Source: Nodularia sphaerocarpa UHCC 0038
GTDB taxonomy: Bacteria; Cyanobacteriota; Cyanobacteriia; Cyanobacteriales; Nostocaceae
Assembly (NCBI RefSeq): GCF_022376295.1
Contig: NZ_CP060140.1
Coordinates: forward strand, 748,356 to 812,355
Reading direction: 5' to 3'
Length of the DNA: 64,000 bases
Positions 9,115 to 18,083 of this stretch are shown piece after piece. The position numbers and the translations under genes are program-made. The notes under the pieces were generated by a model. The model did not search any database. It worked only from the letters and a program-made list of their open reading frames with translations, and was not told the DNA's origin. The stretch's first letter is position 1; each line of letters begins with the position of its first letter.

Positions 9115-9652
9115 ATACTTCCGCAGTTTTAAATGGTTGACCGTTGTTATCTTTATCTGATAATATTGGTGGTTGTTTGATAGGCCAATCTATAGCTAAA
9201 TCTGGATCATTCCAAAGAATGGTGCGATCGCCTTGAGGAGCATAGTAATCTGTAGTTTTATAAATAACTTCGGTTACTTCGGAAAGTACAAGAAAACCGT
9301 GAGCAAAGCCTGGTGGTATCCACAATTGGCGTTTATTTTCAGCGCTGAGTTCATACCCTACCCATTGTCCGAAGGTGGGGGAACTTTTTCTAATGTCTAC
9401 GGCTACGTCAAAGATTGTACCAACAACAGCACGAACGAGTTTACCTTGGGGTTGGATAATTTGGTAGTGTAGTCCGCGTAAAACGTTTTGCTGGGAAGCT
9501 GAGTGGTTATCTTGGACAAAGTTGGCGGTAATACCCAGTTTGTCTGTGAATTTTTGCTGGTTGTAGGATTCCAAGAAAAAACCGCGTGAGTCGGCGAATA
9601 TTTGCGGTTCGATAACACAGACATCAGCTATTTTCGTAAATGTAATTTTCAT
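9107..9652 (-). CDS. rfbC: dTDP-4-dehydrorhamnose 3,5-epimerase
   Basis: Cupin-fold epimerase acting between RmlB and RmlD in dTDP-L-rhamnose synthesis. Of normal length at 181 aa. It shows DSRGFFLESYNQQKF, DNHSASQQNVLRGLHYQ (substrate and catalytic-His region), KLVRAVVGTIFDVAVDIRKSSPTFGQWVG and LWIPPGFAHGFLVLS. It heads the rfbCDA-GT2 run. A 276-base gap containing a hairpin separates it from the methyltransferase upstream, so it may have its own promoter. Confidence 0.95.
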   Translation of the reverse strand: MKITFTKIADVCVIEPQIFADSRGFFLESYNQQKFTDKLGITANFVQDNHSASQQNVLRGLHYQIIQPQGKLVRAVVGTIFDVAVDIRKSSPTFGQWVGYELSAENKRQLWIPPGFAHGFLVLSEVTEVIYKTTDYYAPQGDRTILWNDPDLAIDWPIKQPPILSDKDNNGQPFKTAEVYE

Positions 9653-9867
9653 TAAACAATCAAGTAATTCTCTTATATTTTATGTGTATTTATTCATCCC
9701 ATAAGTCTCATTGTTTTAGAATACTATGAAATAGCAAAAAAAATTGAAAATACAGCACTTGGCAAGTCCATTAAGTACACATCTTAATATTATACATCTT
9801 GTGGGTAGGGCAAAGATGCCCGCATAGTACCTACTCAGATGAAATGTGCTGTAAGTAAATAACCCTA

Positions 9868-9912
9868 AAACACGGACACATTTTGTTGAAACCTTCAATG
9901 TAGTCCGTGTTT
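9868..9912 (-). terminator. Inverted repeat after the methyltransferase gene
   Basis: Arms AAACACGGAC / GTCCGTGTTT with further partial pairing towards the loop. Read on the minus strand it lies 17 bases past the stop of the gene ending at 9929 and is followed by TTTTAG, as in an intrinsic terminator. It may separate the upstream exporter/glycosyltransferase genes from rfbCDA. Confidence 0.5.
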
Positions 9913-9928
9913 ACAAAGGATAATTTAA

Positions 9929-10615
9929 TTATTTTTTCCCATTATCCAGATAATTCTGTATATCATGCCAATAAATTAATGCACCCTCGCTACCCCCTTC
10001 ATTAAAATAATGACCATGAGGACCAGGATTTTCTTTTAAGTTCAGAAATCCTCCTTTTTCCGGCTTGTCACCAATGAAAGTCACCTTGATTTTATCACCC
10101 CAAGAATCGTGAATCGCTCTATCGACTAAAACATCTGTTAACCCGGAATTTTCCAAATATCTGAGACTATAGTCATGAAAAATTATGGACGCAGGTTTAT
10201 TTTTCATGCTTTCCACGGCTTTGATATCAGCTATTACTCCGCTATAACGATGATCTCCATCGATAACTAACAAAGATGGTTTCCTCTCGCCTATTTGGCT
10301 ATCAATAAACTGTTGCAAAGTCCCGGTAAAAAATTCTACATTTTTTTCAAGATTCTGCTTTTGTAATAATTTCTTTGTGGTTCTAATCATCTCACTGTCA
10401 ATATCTATGACGATTAGAGTTTTGCTAGTTTGTTGTAATAAAAAGGATAATTGCGCTGTAAGTCCTCCTTTATAACAACCTACTTCAATCACACAATCAC
10501 CATGATCACCTAGATTTTGTAGAACAGTCGCAACATCATTTTGATATTTAATCGATGTATGTGACCAATTACCTGATTCCTGAATTGCTTGCATCAAATT
10601 ATTGAGAGTTTGCAT
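9929..10615 (-). CDS. Class I SAM-dependent methyltransferase
   Basis: A 228-aa protein with the SAM motif CVIEVGCYKGGLTAQL near residue 40, LIVIDIDSEMI (acidic ribose contact), SLLVIDGDHRYSGVIADIK and SIIFHDYSLRYLENSG. DGDH/HDY patterns are typical of Methyltransf_24-type enzymes that modify sugars or small metabolites. An in-frame TTG lies six bases upstream, but ATG at 10615 has AGGAG eight bases before it. It sits between the giant glycosyltransferase and the rfb genes, so a glycan O-methylation role is likely. The exact acceptor cannot be read from sequence. Confidence 0.75.
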   Translation of the reverse strand: MQTLNNLMQAIQESGNWSHTSIKYQNDVATVLQNLGDHGDCVIEVGCYKGGLTAQLSFLLQQTSKTLIVIDIDSEMIRTTKKLLQKQNLEKNVEFFTGTLQQFIDSQIGERKPSLLVIDGDHRYSGVIADIKAVESMKNKPASIIFHDYSLRYLENSGLTDVLVDRAIHDSWGDKIKVTFIGDKPEKGGFLNLKENPGPHGHYFNEGGSEGALIYWHDIQNYLDNGKK

Positions 10616-10708
10616 TTTCAATCTCCTTCATCAATAATCTATGGCGAAATTGTACCCCACTTAAATATTTGGGATACATTTGCATTTTCTAGAATGAATT
10701 ATTTCATG

Positions 10709-13700
10709 TTATTTTTCCAGAGAATATGAATTTACTGTGTTTTTTGTGGTCTGTTTAAAAAATTCTAGATAAGTATCAGCTACTGTGTCAGCAGCAAAGA
10801 GATTATTAAACACATAGGTAGTATTTAGTTTATGCAGGTTTAATAATTCTTCATTATTCATGTAAAGCAACATGGCCGCAATCAGTTTATCTTGATTAAC
10901 TTCTCCTGAAGGCTGAAGCGGTACAATTATTCCCGCATCTTTACCATGCAAAGAAATCATTTCTGCAATTGAACCTTTATCTGTGGCAATTGTGGGTTTA
11001 CTGCAAGCCAAATATTCTATAATTGTTGATGGCAATGATTCGGAAATAAAACGTGTTGGCAGTAATCCCACATCACAAAATGCCATGATTTCTGTAGGAT
11101 ATTGTACTTCTTTTCTAAATTCTATCTCGGTAATATCTTGGTAGCTTAATTGCAAATCTTGAGCATAGTCGCTGTATCCTATGAGGATCAGCTTTGCAGT
11201 TTTATGATCACGTTTTTCTGGTGGTAATTGATTAATAAAGATAATTGATTTAATCGCCTCTTCCCAACCTTTCTCAGGAATAGCGCGGGAACAGAGACAG
11301 AAAATAAAATCTCCTGTTTGACGATGAACTATAGATGAGGATGAAATGTGAAGATCATCTTTACTAAAACCGTTAAATAGTTGCTTAAGGTGTTTTGGTA
11401 GGGCAATATTCCGATTTTCAAAACATTTAATGTTGCGCTCGGTAGAATAGCAGATACCTGTCGCAGACTGCATTAGAGGACGAATCAATTGTTTAAACTC
11501 TACATCCCAACTGGGATTTGCTAAAAGTCCCTCATAGCATCCATGCATTCGGATAAACCACGGAAGTTCTAGTTCTTGATTTAATTTATAAACAAAGCGG
11601 TCTGCCCACCAAACATGAGATAAAATGACATCAATCTGGTGCAGGCGGATTAAATCGCGGACTACCTGCAAACGTAATTCGCCTTCAGAAATTTGACTAG
11701 GATTGTTGAATGGTTGTTCTTGGCAATTTGACCAAGAGTTTGGCTCTAGAGAACCCTCAAGGAAGACTACATTTTTATCTACTAAACCGATAATGTCATG
11801 GCTATATAAGTCAGGTCTGGCGTTACAGAGAAAAACTCGGTTTTTCTTGGCAAATTCATTAGCCAAGCGGATACCTGCAATTTGCCCACCACCAACTTCA
11901 GCATCACCAATCACAACTAATATGTTCAGTCCAGTTGGTAGCGCAGAATATTGATGATGCAGGCTTTTTTGAATACGTTCTATGTTGGGTTGAAGATTTT
12001 CATTACTAGTAAATTTAGGTCTAGATACTCCTTTGCGAATTGCTAAATCATAATACTCATATATTGTTCTTCCTAAGCTTTCGGAGATCCGATTCAAAGA
12101 TATTTTAGTTGTCTCATATATTTCTGCTTTAACTTCCAGGATTTCTTGTATACCTTTTTCCTGTGATTCTATTTTATTGGTGACAGTCTCTAAATGCCTA
12201 CGGTGAAAATTCAGGGTCTCTGAGACAAATGCTATCTTTCCTTGCTTTAATAAGCTGATATAAAAAAACCAATCACCTGTGAACCGAAATGAAGCCAGTT
12301 TTGCGGTAAAACTAGAAGACTTGGGTCTGCGAAACACAACTGCGCTAGCATTGGGAATGGTATTTTTTAAGCTGAGAATATCTTGGATTTCTGTGATTCC
12401 TTCATTAAAATATGATGTTTGCCATTTTTCCGGAGAAATATCGTTGGTGTAGAACAGATAATTTGGTGCGAACAATTGATTATGCTGACCTACAGGTGCT
12501 GACTGAGAGTAAGCCAGTACAATATCTGGATCAAAGAAAGTAGATACTAATTTTTCCAGAAATGTGGACTCACAGTAATCATCAGCTTCAGCAATCCAAA
12601 TTAAATCGCCACTACAAGCTTCTAAACCTTTAATCCACTGCTTAAATGGACTACCACTATTTTCTGTATTTTCAATAAACTTGAAATAAATATGCGATTT
12701 CTCGGCTATTTTTCGGGCTTTCTCCAAACTGTCGTCTTGGGAAGCATCATCTAAAAAAATTATTTCATCTGGCTTGAGAGTTTGGCTTAAAATTGTTTGC
12801 AGCCGTTGCTCTATATATTTACTATAATTATAGTTAGGAACGATTACTGAAATTTTAAATTGCTGTGATGGGCAGTAATTAAAGTCACTTTTGAAGATGT
12901 TAACAATTTGCTCGGAAAATCGATTCCACGTCAGATGTTGCTCAATTAAATTCTTGGCATTTAATGATATTTTTTCTCGGCGTTCTTGATCGGAAATAAG
13001 AGCCAGAATTTCTTGCACCATTGCATCGACGTTGAGATATTCTACAGATACTCCACACTCGTTAGGATAAATTTCTGTCGCACCACCGCCCCCTTCAAAG
13101 GCTATGACTGGTAAACCACAACTCATGGCTTCTAAATTAACCAGTGGGAAGGGATCTTCTCTTGATGTCAATAAAAATATATCCGCGCCAGCAAAATAAT
13201 TTGATGTATCATTTCTTGGGCCTGCGAAAATAATCTGCTTTTCCATACCCATAACTTTTGTGTCATGAAGTAACCAATTGCGGAAGATATCATCGTAGGA
13301 TTTACCAATCCAGATAAACCAAATGTTAGGAAATTTTCCAGCATTTAGCACCCGTTTTCCCACCTGAACAAATAGGTCGCTTCCTTTACGCATATCAACT
13401 GTGCCACAGCCTAAAATGATTAAGGCATCATTTGGTAAGTTAAACTCTTGCCTGATTTTTTGTCTAGCATTTTCAGGATCAATGTGGGCAAAGTTTTTGG
13501 CGGGTGCAGCATAAACTGTTGAAAATAGCTGCTGATCTACTTCATAATGTTTTGCAAGTGAAGATTTAACAAACTCAGAAACAACAATAGTTTTTCGGGA
13601 ATGTTTGATAATCTTTTCAAAACTTGGTTTGCCTTCTAAGTATGTTTCAATAGATGTTGGCAATTCGTGTAACCAAGCCAAAACAGGAATTTTGTTTTCA

Positions 13701-15562
13701 TCACAAGCTTTATTGATGTGGGAGATGGCGGCTGTGTTACATATCGCAACGCTACTGTGAGAAAATTGACGGAAACTAGAGAGAACATCTTGCAAAATCT
13801 GGTCTTTGTAAAGATTAGATGTTGCCAGTTTGCTTAAGTTTAAAGTGGGAGCATATTTAGCAAATTCTTCTTCCATTTCTTCGCCACGATCTAGAAGCAC
13901 CCAGCAATCAAAATCCGGTTGATTTACTAATTCTTTCAACAGCATTAGTAAGCAAATTGGCGCGCCTGTGCGGGTGGCATCATGAGAGATTAATAAGATT
14001 TTAAAGTGTTTAGAACCTTGAGGTTTATGTTTAGTTAGCTGTTGCCAAGGTAGTTCTAAAAAGCCGGATTTCGTTTGCTGTTGAGGTGGCGAAGATGAGA
14101 TGATTTCTAAAAAGCCATATTTACGCACCTTGGCTATTGCATAACCAATACCTCTGGTTTTTAAGATTGTTGATAAAGATTTTACTTTGACAATTAATTT
14201 CTTAAAAAAAAACTTGCTATTTTGTGACGGATTATCTTTATCTAGACCAAATAATCCTTTGATTTTAAACCATAGCTTTCGCATTTTCCAAAATTTGCTG
14301 GTTTCCATTGCGGCGATAGTGATCTGCGATCGCTCAAATTCCGCCTGAGTCTGTTGTAGTTGGAACTGCGATCGCTCAAATTCCGCCTGAGTCTGTTGTA
14401 GTTGGAACTGCGATCGCTCAAATTCCGCCTGAGTCTGTTGTAGTTGAGACTGCGATCGCTCTACTTCCATCTGAGTCTGTTGTAGTTGGAACTGCGATCG
14501 CTCTACTTCCGCCTGTGTTTGTTGTAGTTGAGACTGCGATCGCTCTACTTCCATCTGAGTCTGTTGTAGTTGGAATTGCGAACGTTCAAATTCTGATTGT
14601 GTTTGTTGTAGTTGGAATTGCGATCGCTCAAATTCTGATTGCGTTTGTTGCAGTTGGAACTGCGAACGTTCAAATTCTGATTGCGTTTGTTGTAGTTGGA
14701 ACTGCGAACGCTCAAATTCCGTTTGAGTCTCTTTTAGTTGCAATTGCGAACGTTCTAGTTCAGTCTGAGTCTCTTGCAGTTGCAATTGCGATCGCTGAGA
14801 TTCTTCCAAGACTTTCTCATAATTCTTTTTGATTGCAGAATATTGTTGTTCCATAGTGCAAGGAATCGCCCTGATAATAAACTGTAATGTGTCGGCATCT
14901 GTATCTTCTTGAATTCTTTTAATAGTATCTACATGAAATTCATCTTTATTATTTTGAGGTATCAAATCGCTCTTTAAAAAACAATCTAATTTTGTGCAAT
15001 CAACAATCTCTTCTAAATATCCGGCTTTTTCAAATAATTCCTTAACTGTCTTTCTCGTGAAAAACCTGAGATGAGTATTATCTAAAATACCCAAATTTGT
15101 ATAATCAAATCTACCTTGGAGCAAAGATAAGCGAATTGCAGCGTGAGCAATGTTCGGAATAGAAGCAATTACATAGCCATCTTTTTTTAATATCTGCTTG
15201 GTTTCTGCTAAAACTTTGCCAGGGTTTCGCAGATGTTCTAAAACATCTCCAAATATTGCTATGTCGAACTCCTGAGCAGGTAATATTTTGAGAACAGAAA
15301 TAAAATCTAAATCGGCAACTATTACCTCTTCACAGTGCTGTTCGGCGGTTTGGGCTGCATCTGAGTTGATCTCAACTCCTGTAACAATACATCCTTTTTT
15401 CTTAAGTAACTTAGCTAAGTATCCAGTCGCGCAGCCAAAATCTACTACGCGCAGATTATTTTCTACTAGCTCAAATATTTTTCTTAAACTATTGTTTTCA
15501 TCCAATGCTTCCTCTGTCAAGTTTTCAGATGAGGGATAATCTTTTGACCAATCTTTATCCAT
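10709..15562 (-). CDS. Giant methyltransferase - helical repeat - GT4 - GT2 - GT4 protein
   Basis: 1617 aa, apparently four enzymes in one chain. Residues about 30-190 are a class I methyltransferase (VVDFGCATGYLAKLL, GDVLEHLRNPGKV). Residues 257-410 are eleven near-identical 14-residue Gln/Glu-rich repeats (consensus RSQFQLQQTQAEFE), probably helical. About 525-890 is a GT4 domain (SHDATRTGAPICLL, TSREDPFPLVNLEAMSCGLPV). About 900-1160 is a GT2 domain (ISVIVPNYNYSKYIEQ, FLDDASQDDS, WIAEADDY). About 1210-1600 is a second GT4 (GDAEVGGGQIAGIRLA, ESLPSTIIEYLACSKPTIA). It lies 34 bases downstream of wzt. It probably builds and methylates the exported glycan. The resemblance to WbdD (methyltransferase plus coiled-coil ruler) is inferred from layout. 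Confidence 0.85.
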   Translation of the reverse strand: MDKDWSKDYPSSENLTEEALDENNSLRKIFELVENNLRVVDFGCATGYLAKLLKKKGCIVTGVEINSDAAQTAEQHCEEVIVADLDFISVLKILPAQEFDIAIFGDVLEHLRNPGKVLAETKQILKKDGYVIASIPNIAHAAIRLSLLQGRFDYTNLGILDNTHLRFFTRKTVKELFEKAGYLEEIVDCTKLDCFLKSDLIPQNNKDEFHVDTIKRIQEDTDADTLQFIIRAIPCTMEQQYSAIKKNYEKVLEESQRSQLQLQETQTELERSQLQLKETQTEFERSQFQLQQTQSEFERSQFQLQQTQSEFERSQFQLQQTQSEFERSQFQLQQTQMEVERSQSQLQQTQAEVERSQFQLQQTQMEVERSQSQLQQTQAEFERSQFQLQQTQAEFERSQFQLQQTQAEFERSQITIAAMETSKFWKMRKLWFKIKGLFGLDKDNPSQNSKFFFKKLIVKVKSLSTILKTRGIGYAIAKVRKYGFLEIISSSPPQQQTKSGFLELPWQQLTKHKPQGSKHFKILLISHDATRTGAPICLLMLLKELVNQPDFDCWVLLDRGEEMEEEFAKYAPTLNLSKLATSNLYKDQILQDVLSSFRQFSHSSVAICNTAAISHINKACDENKIPVLAWLHELPTSIETYLEGKPSFEKIIKHSRKTIVVSEFVKSSLAKHYEVDQQLFSTVYAAPAKNFAHIDPENARQKIRQEFNLPNDALIILGCGTVDMRKGSDLFVQVGKRVLNAGKFPNIWFIWIGKSYDDIFRNWLLHDTKVMGMEKQIIFAGPRNDTSNYFAGADIFLLTSREDPFPLVNLEAMSCGLPVIAFEGGGGATEIYPNECGVSVEYLNVDAMVQEILALISDQERREKISLNAKNLIEQHLTWNRFSEQIVNIFKSDFNYCPSQQFKISVIVPNYNYSKYIEQRLQTILSQTLKPDEIIFLDDASQDDSLEKARKIAEKSHIYFKFIENTENSGSPFKQWIKGLEACSGDLIWIAEADDYCESTFLEKLVSTFFDPDIVLAYSQSAPVGQHNQLFAPNYLFYTNDISPEKWQTSYFNEGITEIQDILSLKNTIPNASAVVFRRPKSSSFTAKLASFRFTGDWFFYISLLKQGKIAFVSETLNFHRRHLETVTNKIESQEKGIQEILEVKAEIYETTKISLNRISESLGRTIYEYYDLAIRKGVSRPKFTSNENLQPNIERIQKSLHHQYSALPTGLNILVVIGDAEVGGGQIAGIRLANEFAKKNRVFLCNARPDLYSHDIIGLVDKNVVFLEGSLEPNSWSNCQEQPFNNPSQISEGELRLQVVRDLIRLHQIDVILSHVWWADRFVYKLNQELELPWFIRMHGCYEGLLANPSWDVEFKQLIRPLMQSATGICYSTERNIKCFENRNIALPKHLKQLFNGFSKDDLHISSSSIVHRQTGDFIFCLCSRAIPEKGWEEAIKSIIFINQLPPEKRDHKTAKLILIGYSDYAQDLQLSYQDITEIEFRKEVQYPTEIMAFCDVGLLPTRFISESLPSTIIEYLACSKPTIATDKGSIAEMISLHGKDAGIIVPLQPSGEVNQDKLIAAMLLYMNNEELLNLHKLNTTYVFNNLFAADTVADTYLEFFKQTTKNTVNSYSLEK
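14333..14794 (-). repeat. Eleven 42-bp in-frame tandem repeats carrying HIP1 octamers
   Basis: A 42-bp unit repeated eleven times inside the giant glycosyltransferase gene, with a partial twelfth unit on the 14332 side. The repeat start codes E-R-S-Q as GAG CGA TCG CAG, which contains the octamer GCGATCGC. Eight of the twelve positions keep the octamer (about 14326 to 14788, at multiples of 42). The others have GCGAACGT or GCGAACGC and still code RSQ. Repeat number can probably change by slippage or recombination without a frameshift. Confidence 0.9.
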
Positions 15563-15596
15563 AATTATACATACTTATACTATTTTAATAAATCAA

Positions 15597-16931
15597 TTAT
15601 GCTGAGATCACTATTGTTGGTAAAGCTGTTTTTTTTACTTTTACACTAATGGGCTGATCAACTAAAGCATAAATATTTTTTCCTGTATCTGGAGGTAAAA
15701 CTTGAAAGACAATTGCATTATCAATCCAATCAAAAGTTACGTCTTCATAACTTTGCGATCCAGCCACTGTCAAACTATAGGAGTTCGGTCTCAAAGGTAA
15801 CTTAAACACAAATTTAATTTCTAGTTGCTCCCCTGAGTCTAGACTATCAATGCGAATATTTTCTTCAAAAGTGTTACTACCAATTATTTCGTTGCCATTT
15901 TTATCACAAATGTAAAACCCAATTATGCAACTATTAAGTTTTTCATAGGTTTTTAAATTAACAATTAATGTGACTTCTTCGTTAAACCCAAAAACAGGAC
16001 TTTCTCCAGGATGATCACCCAAGTGATTGAGGAGCTTTATTTGTTCAATTTTAGCCTTACCGCTACCTCTACGGGTGGATTTACCAAAAGTTGTATTGGT
16101 AGATAAAATATCTCCGGGGTTTTCTAAGGTCGTAGTCTCGCTATTTTGCTCCTTAATTTGAGTCTGTATTTCCAATGGTTGTGTTAAACCTAATTCCAAA
16201 TCCGTAACTAATTTGAGATATTCTATGATGATGGCATTGGGTAAACCGGAAGCACGTAACTTTCCATCATGAATCATTACTGCTGAATTACACAAATTTT
16301 TGATTGAGCCGGAATCGTGAGAGACAAATAGTGTTGTTACCCCAGAATCCATTAAATCTCGCATCCGCCGCATACATCGATGCTGAAACACAACATCACC
16401 GACAGCCAATGCTTCATCAACAATTAAAATTTCTGGATTCACATTCACAGCTACAGCAAAAGCTAAACGCACAAACATACCGCTTGAGTATGTTTTGACA
16501 GGTTGATCAATAAAGTCTCCTATATCTGCAAATGCAGCAATGTCATCAAATTTTTCGGCAATTTCTCTTTGAGTTAACCCCAATAAGCGCCCATTAAAAA
16601 ATACATTTTGTCGTCCTGTAAATTCTGGGTTAAAACCACTTCCCAGTTCTAACAAAGCAGAGACTCGACCTTTGACTTGTACTTCACCAGTTGTGGCTGT
16701 CAAGGTTCCGGCGATAATTTGCAATAGTGTGCTTTTACCAGAGCCATTGCGCCCTATAATTCCTACTGTTTCTCCTTTAGGAATTTCTAGGTTAATATCT
16801 CTGAGCGCCCAAAATTCTTCAGAGCTACTTTTTCCAGGTAATAAAATCTCTTTCAAGCGATCTACAGGATGAGCATATCGCTTAAAGCACTTCGATACAG
16901 TTTTGAGAGAAATTGCAATTTCTTCTCCCAT
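15597..16931 (-). CDS. wzt: Polysaccharide ABC exporter, ATP-binding subunit with glycan-binding tail
   Basis: Energises export of lipid-linked glycan across the inner membrane together with the permease at 16994. Walker A is GIIGRNGSGKSTLL, the ABC signature is YSSGMFVRLAFA, Walker B is ILIVDEALAVGD, and the switch His is in FVSHDSGSI. After about residue 260 a 170-residue beta-rich extension follows (...VFGFNEEVTLIVNLKTYE...), corresponding to the Wzt carbohydrate-binding domain that recognises the chain-terminal modification. The frame is open to a TTG at 16961, but ATG at 16931 starts at the usual place. The nearest AGGAG is 14 bases away, so the start is not certain. Confidence 0.88.
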   Translation of the reverse strand: MGEEIAISLKTVSKCFKRYAHPVDRLKEILLPGKSSSEEFWALRDINLEIPKGETVGIIGRNGSGKSTLLQIIAGTLTATTGEVQVKGRVSALLELGSGFNPEFTGRQNVFFNGRLLGLTQREIAEKFDDIAAFADIGDFIDQPVKTYSSGMFVRLAFAVAVNVNPEILIVDEALAVGDVVFQHRCMRRMRDLMDSGVTTLFVSHDSGSIKNLCNSAVMIHDGKLRASGLPNAIIIEYLKLVTDLELGLTQPLEIQTQIKEQNSETTTLENPGDILSTNTTFGKSTRRGSGKAKIEQIKLLNHLGDHPGESPVFGFNEEVTLIVNLKTYEKLNSCIIGFYICDKNGNEIIGSNTFEENIRIDSLDSGEQLEIKFVFKLPLRPNSYSLTVAGSQSYEDVTFDWIDNAIVFQVLPPDTGKNIYALVDQPISVKVKKTALPTIVISA

Positions 16932-16993
16932 GTTTTCAATATCACTCCTCAAAGTTTTCAAATAATCAGCAAAACGAAACTTTCACACCATAT

Positions 16994-17851
16994 TCACAGC
17001 ACATCAGCAAATGCTGGACGTAACCGCTTGTAGATTGCAAACCCAAAACAAAATATCATCGTGGCGATCGCACTCGCAACTCCCCATTCTCCCCAATGCT
17101 TCACCTCCCCTACTAAAATTAAATCACGATAAACTTCTGCGATCGCAGTCATGGGATTTAACCAAAATACCCAATTGCGCCATTGTTCAGGAATTGCTGA
17201 CGCTGGATAAACAATTGGAGTCAAATACAGCCACAGGTTTAAAATTACCACTAATGATTGGGGAATATCGCGCAAAAAAACCGTTAATCCCGCCGCTAAG
17301 TAACCCAAACCTGCCGTTAGCAGCAATTGTGTTAGCCAGATTAAGGGTAACAGCGCCAAGGTAGTATGTAAAGTATGAGAAGTGAAGGCCACAAAAAAAA
17401 TCAACGCCATTAAGCCAAAAGAACTTTCAATGAACGTTGATAAAATTGGCACTAAGGGTAACAAAGCCAGGGGAAATACCACTTTTTTGACTAAATTTGG
17501 CTGCCCTACTACTGAAGCTGCCGACTGTATCAATCCACCAGAAAAAGCAATCCAGGGAAGCAAACCTGCAAATAACCACAATCCAAAAGTGAAATTACTT
17601 TCTGGTAAACTTGTGAGAGTTAGCTTCACTCTCAGCACAATTGAAAACACATAAGTGTAAATCAGTAATTGTGAAAGCTGATTTACCAAAGGCCACAAAT
17701 TGCCCAAAACAGAACCTTTATATCGCGCCTCTAAATCCCGCCGCACTAGAGTTCTCAGTAAATCGAACTTTGCCCACAACGGCTGATTTATTGGCAGTAT
17801 CCGCCTCAGTTTCTCAGCATTACGTACAGCGCGCCGCATTATTCGCACCAA
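16994..17851 (-). CDS. wzm: Polysaccharide ABC exporter permease
   Basis: ABC-2 type membrane subunit that forms the glycan channel with Wzt. About six hydrophobic segments lie between residues 60 and 280. The family-typical N-terminal sequence LVRRDLEARYKGSVLGNLWPLVNQL is a cytoplasmic gating helix. The region LTPIVYPASAIPEQWRNWVFWLNPMTAIAEVYRDLIL is highly characteristic. Start options are TTG 17851, GTG 17848 or ATG 17839; none has a strong Shine-Dalgarno sequence. It is the first gene of the minus-strand polysaccharide cluster, 62 bases before wzt. Confidence 0.88.
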   Translation of the reverse strand: MVRIMRRAVRNAEKLRRILPINQPLWAKFDLLRTLVRRDLEARYKGSVLGNLWPLVNQLSQLLIYTYVFSIVLRVKLTLTSLPESNFTFGLWLFAGLLPWIAFSGGLIQSAASVVGQPNLVKKVVFPLALLPLVPILSTFIESSFGLMALIFFVAFTSHTLHTTLALLPLIWLTQLLLTAGLGYLAAGLTVFLRDIPQSLVVILNLWLYLTPIVYPASAIPEQWRNWVFWLNPMTAIAEVYRDLILVGEVKHWGEWGVASAIATMIFCFGFAIYKRLRPAFADVL

Positions 17852-18083
17852 TTCCTGTTTCCTCGCTCACTACTCACACACCTAATTATCATCAATAAAT
17901 CCCAGGATTCTCTGAAAATTTCTGCCAGGGTTTTTGGTATAAATCATACCTAAAACAGAGAATCATCTTTCCTAGTTATCTGCTTGTTTTCAGAATGAAT
18001 CAACTATACACAAATATATGTTGACTATAAAAGTAGCTTTGATGAAGATTATTTGTCCTCTAAATTTCCGGACAATTTCTGGC

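Noticed and set aside
14515..14832. A plus-strand reading frame across the 42-bp repeats
   Set aside because: Antisense shadow of the in-frame repeat region of the giant glycosyltransferase gene, which is clearly the real gene.
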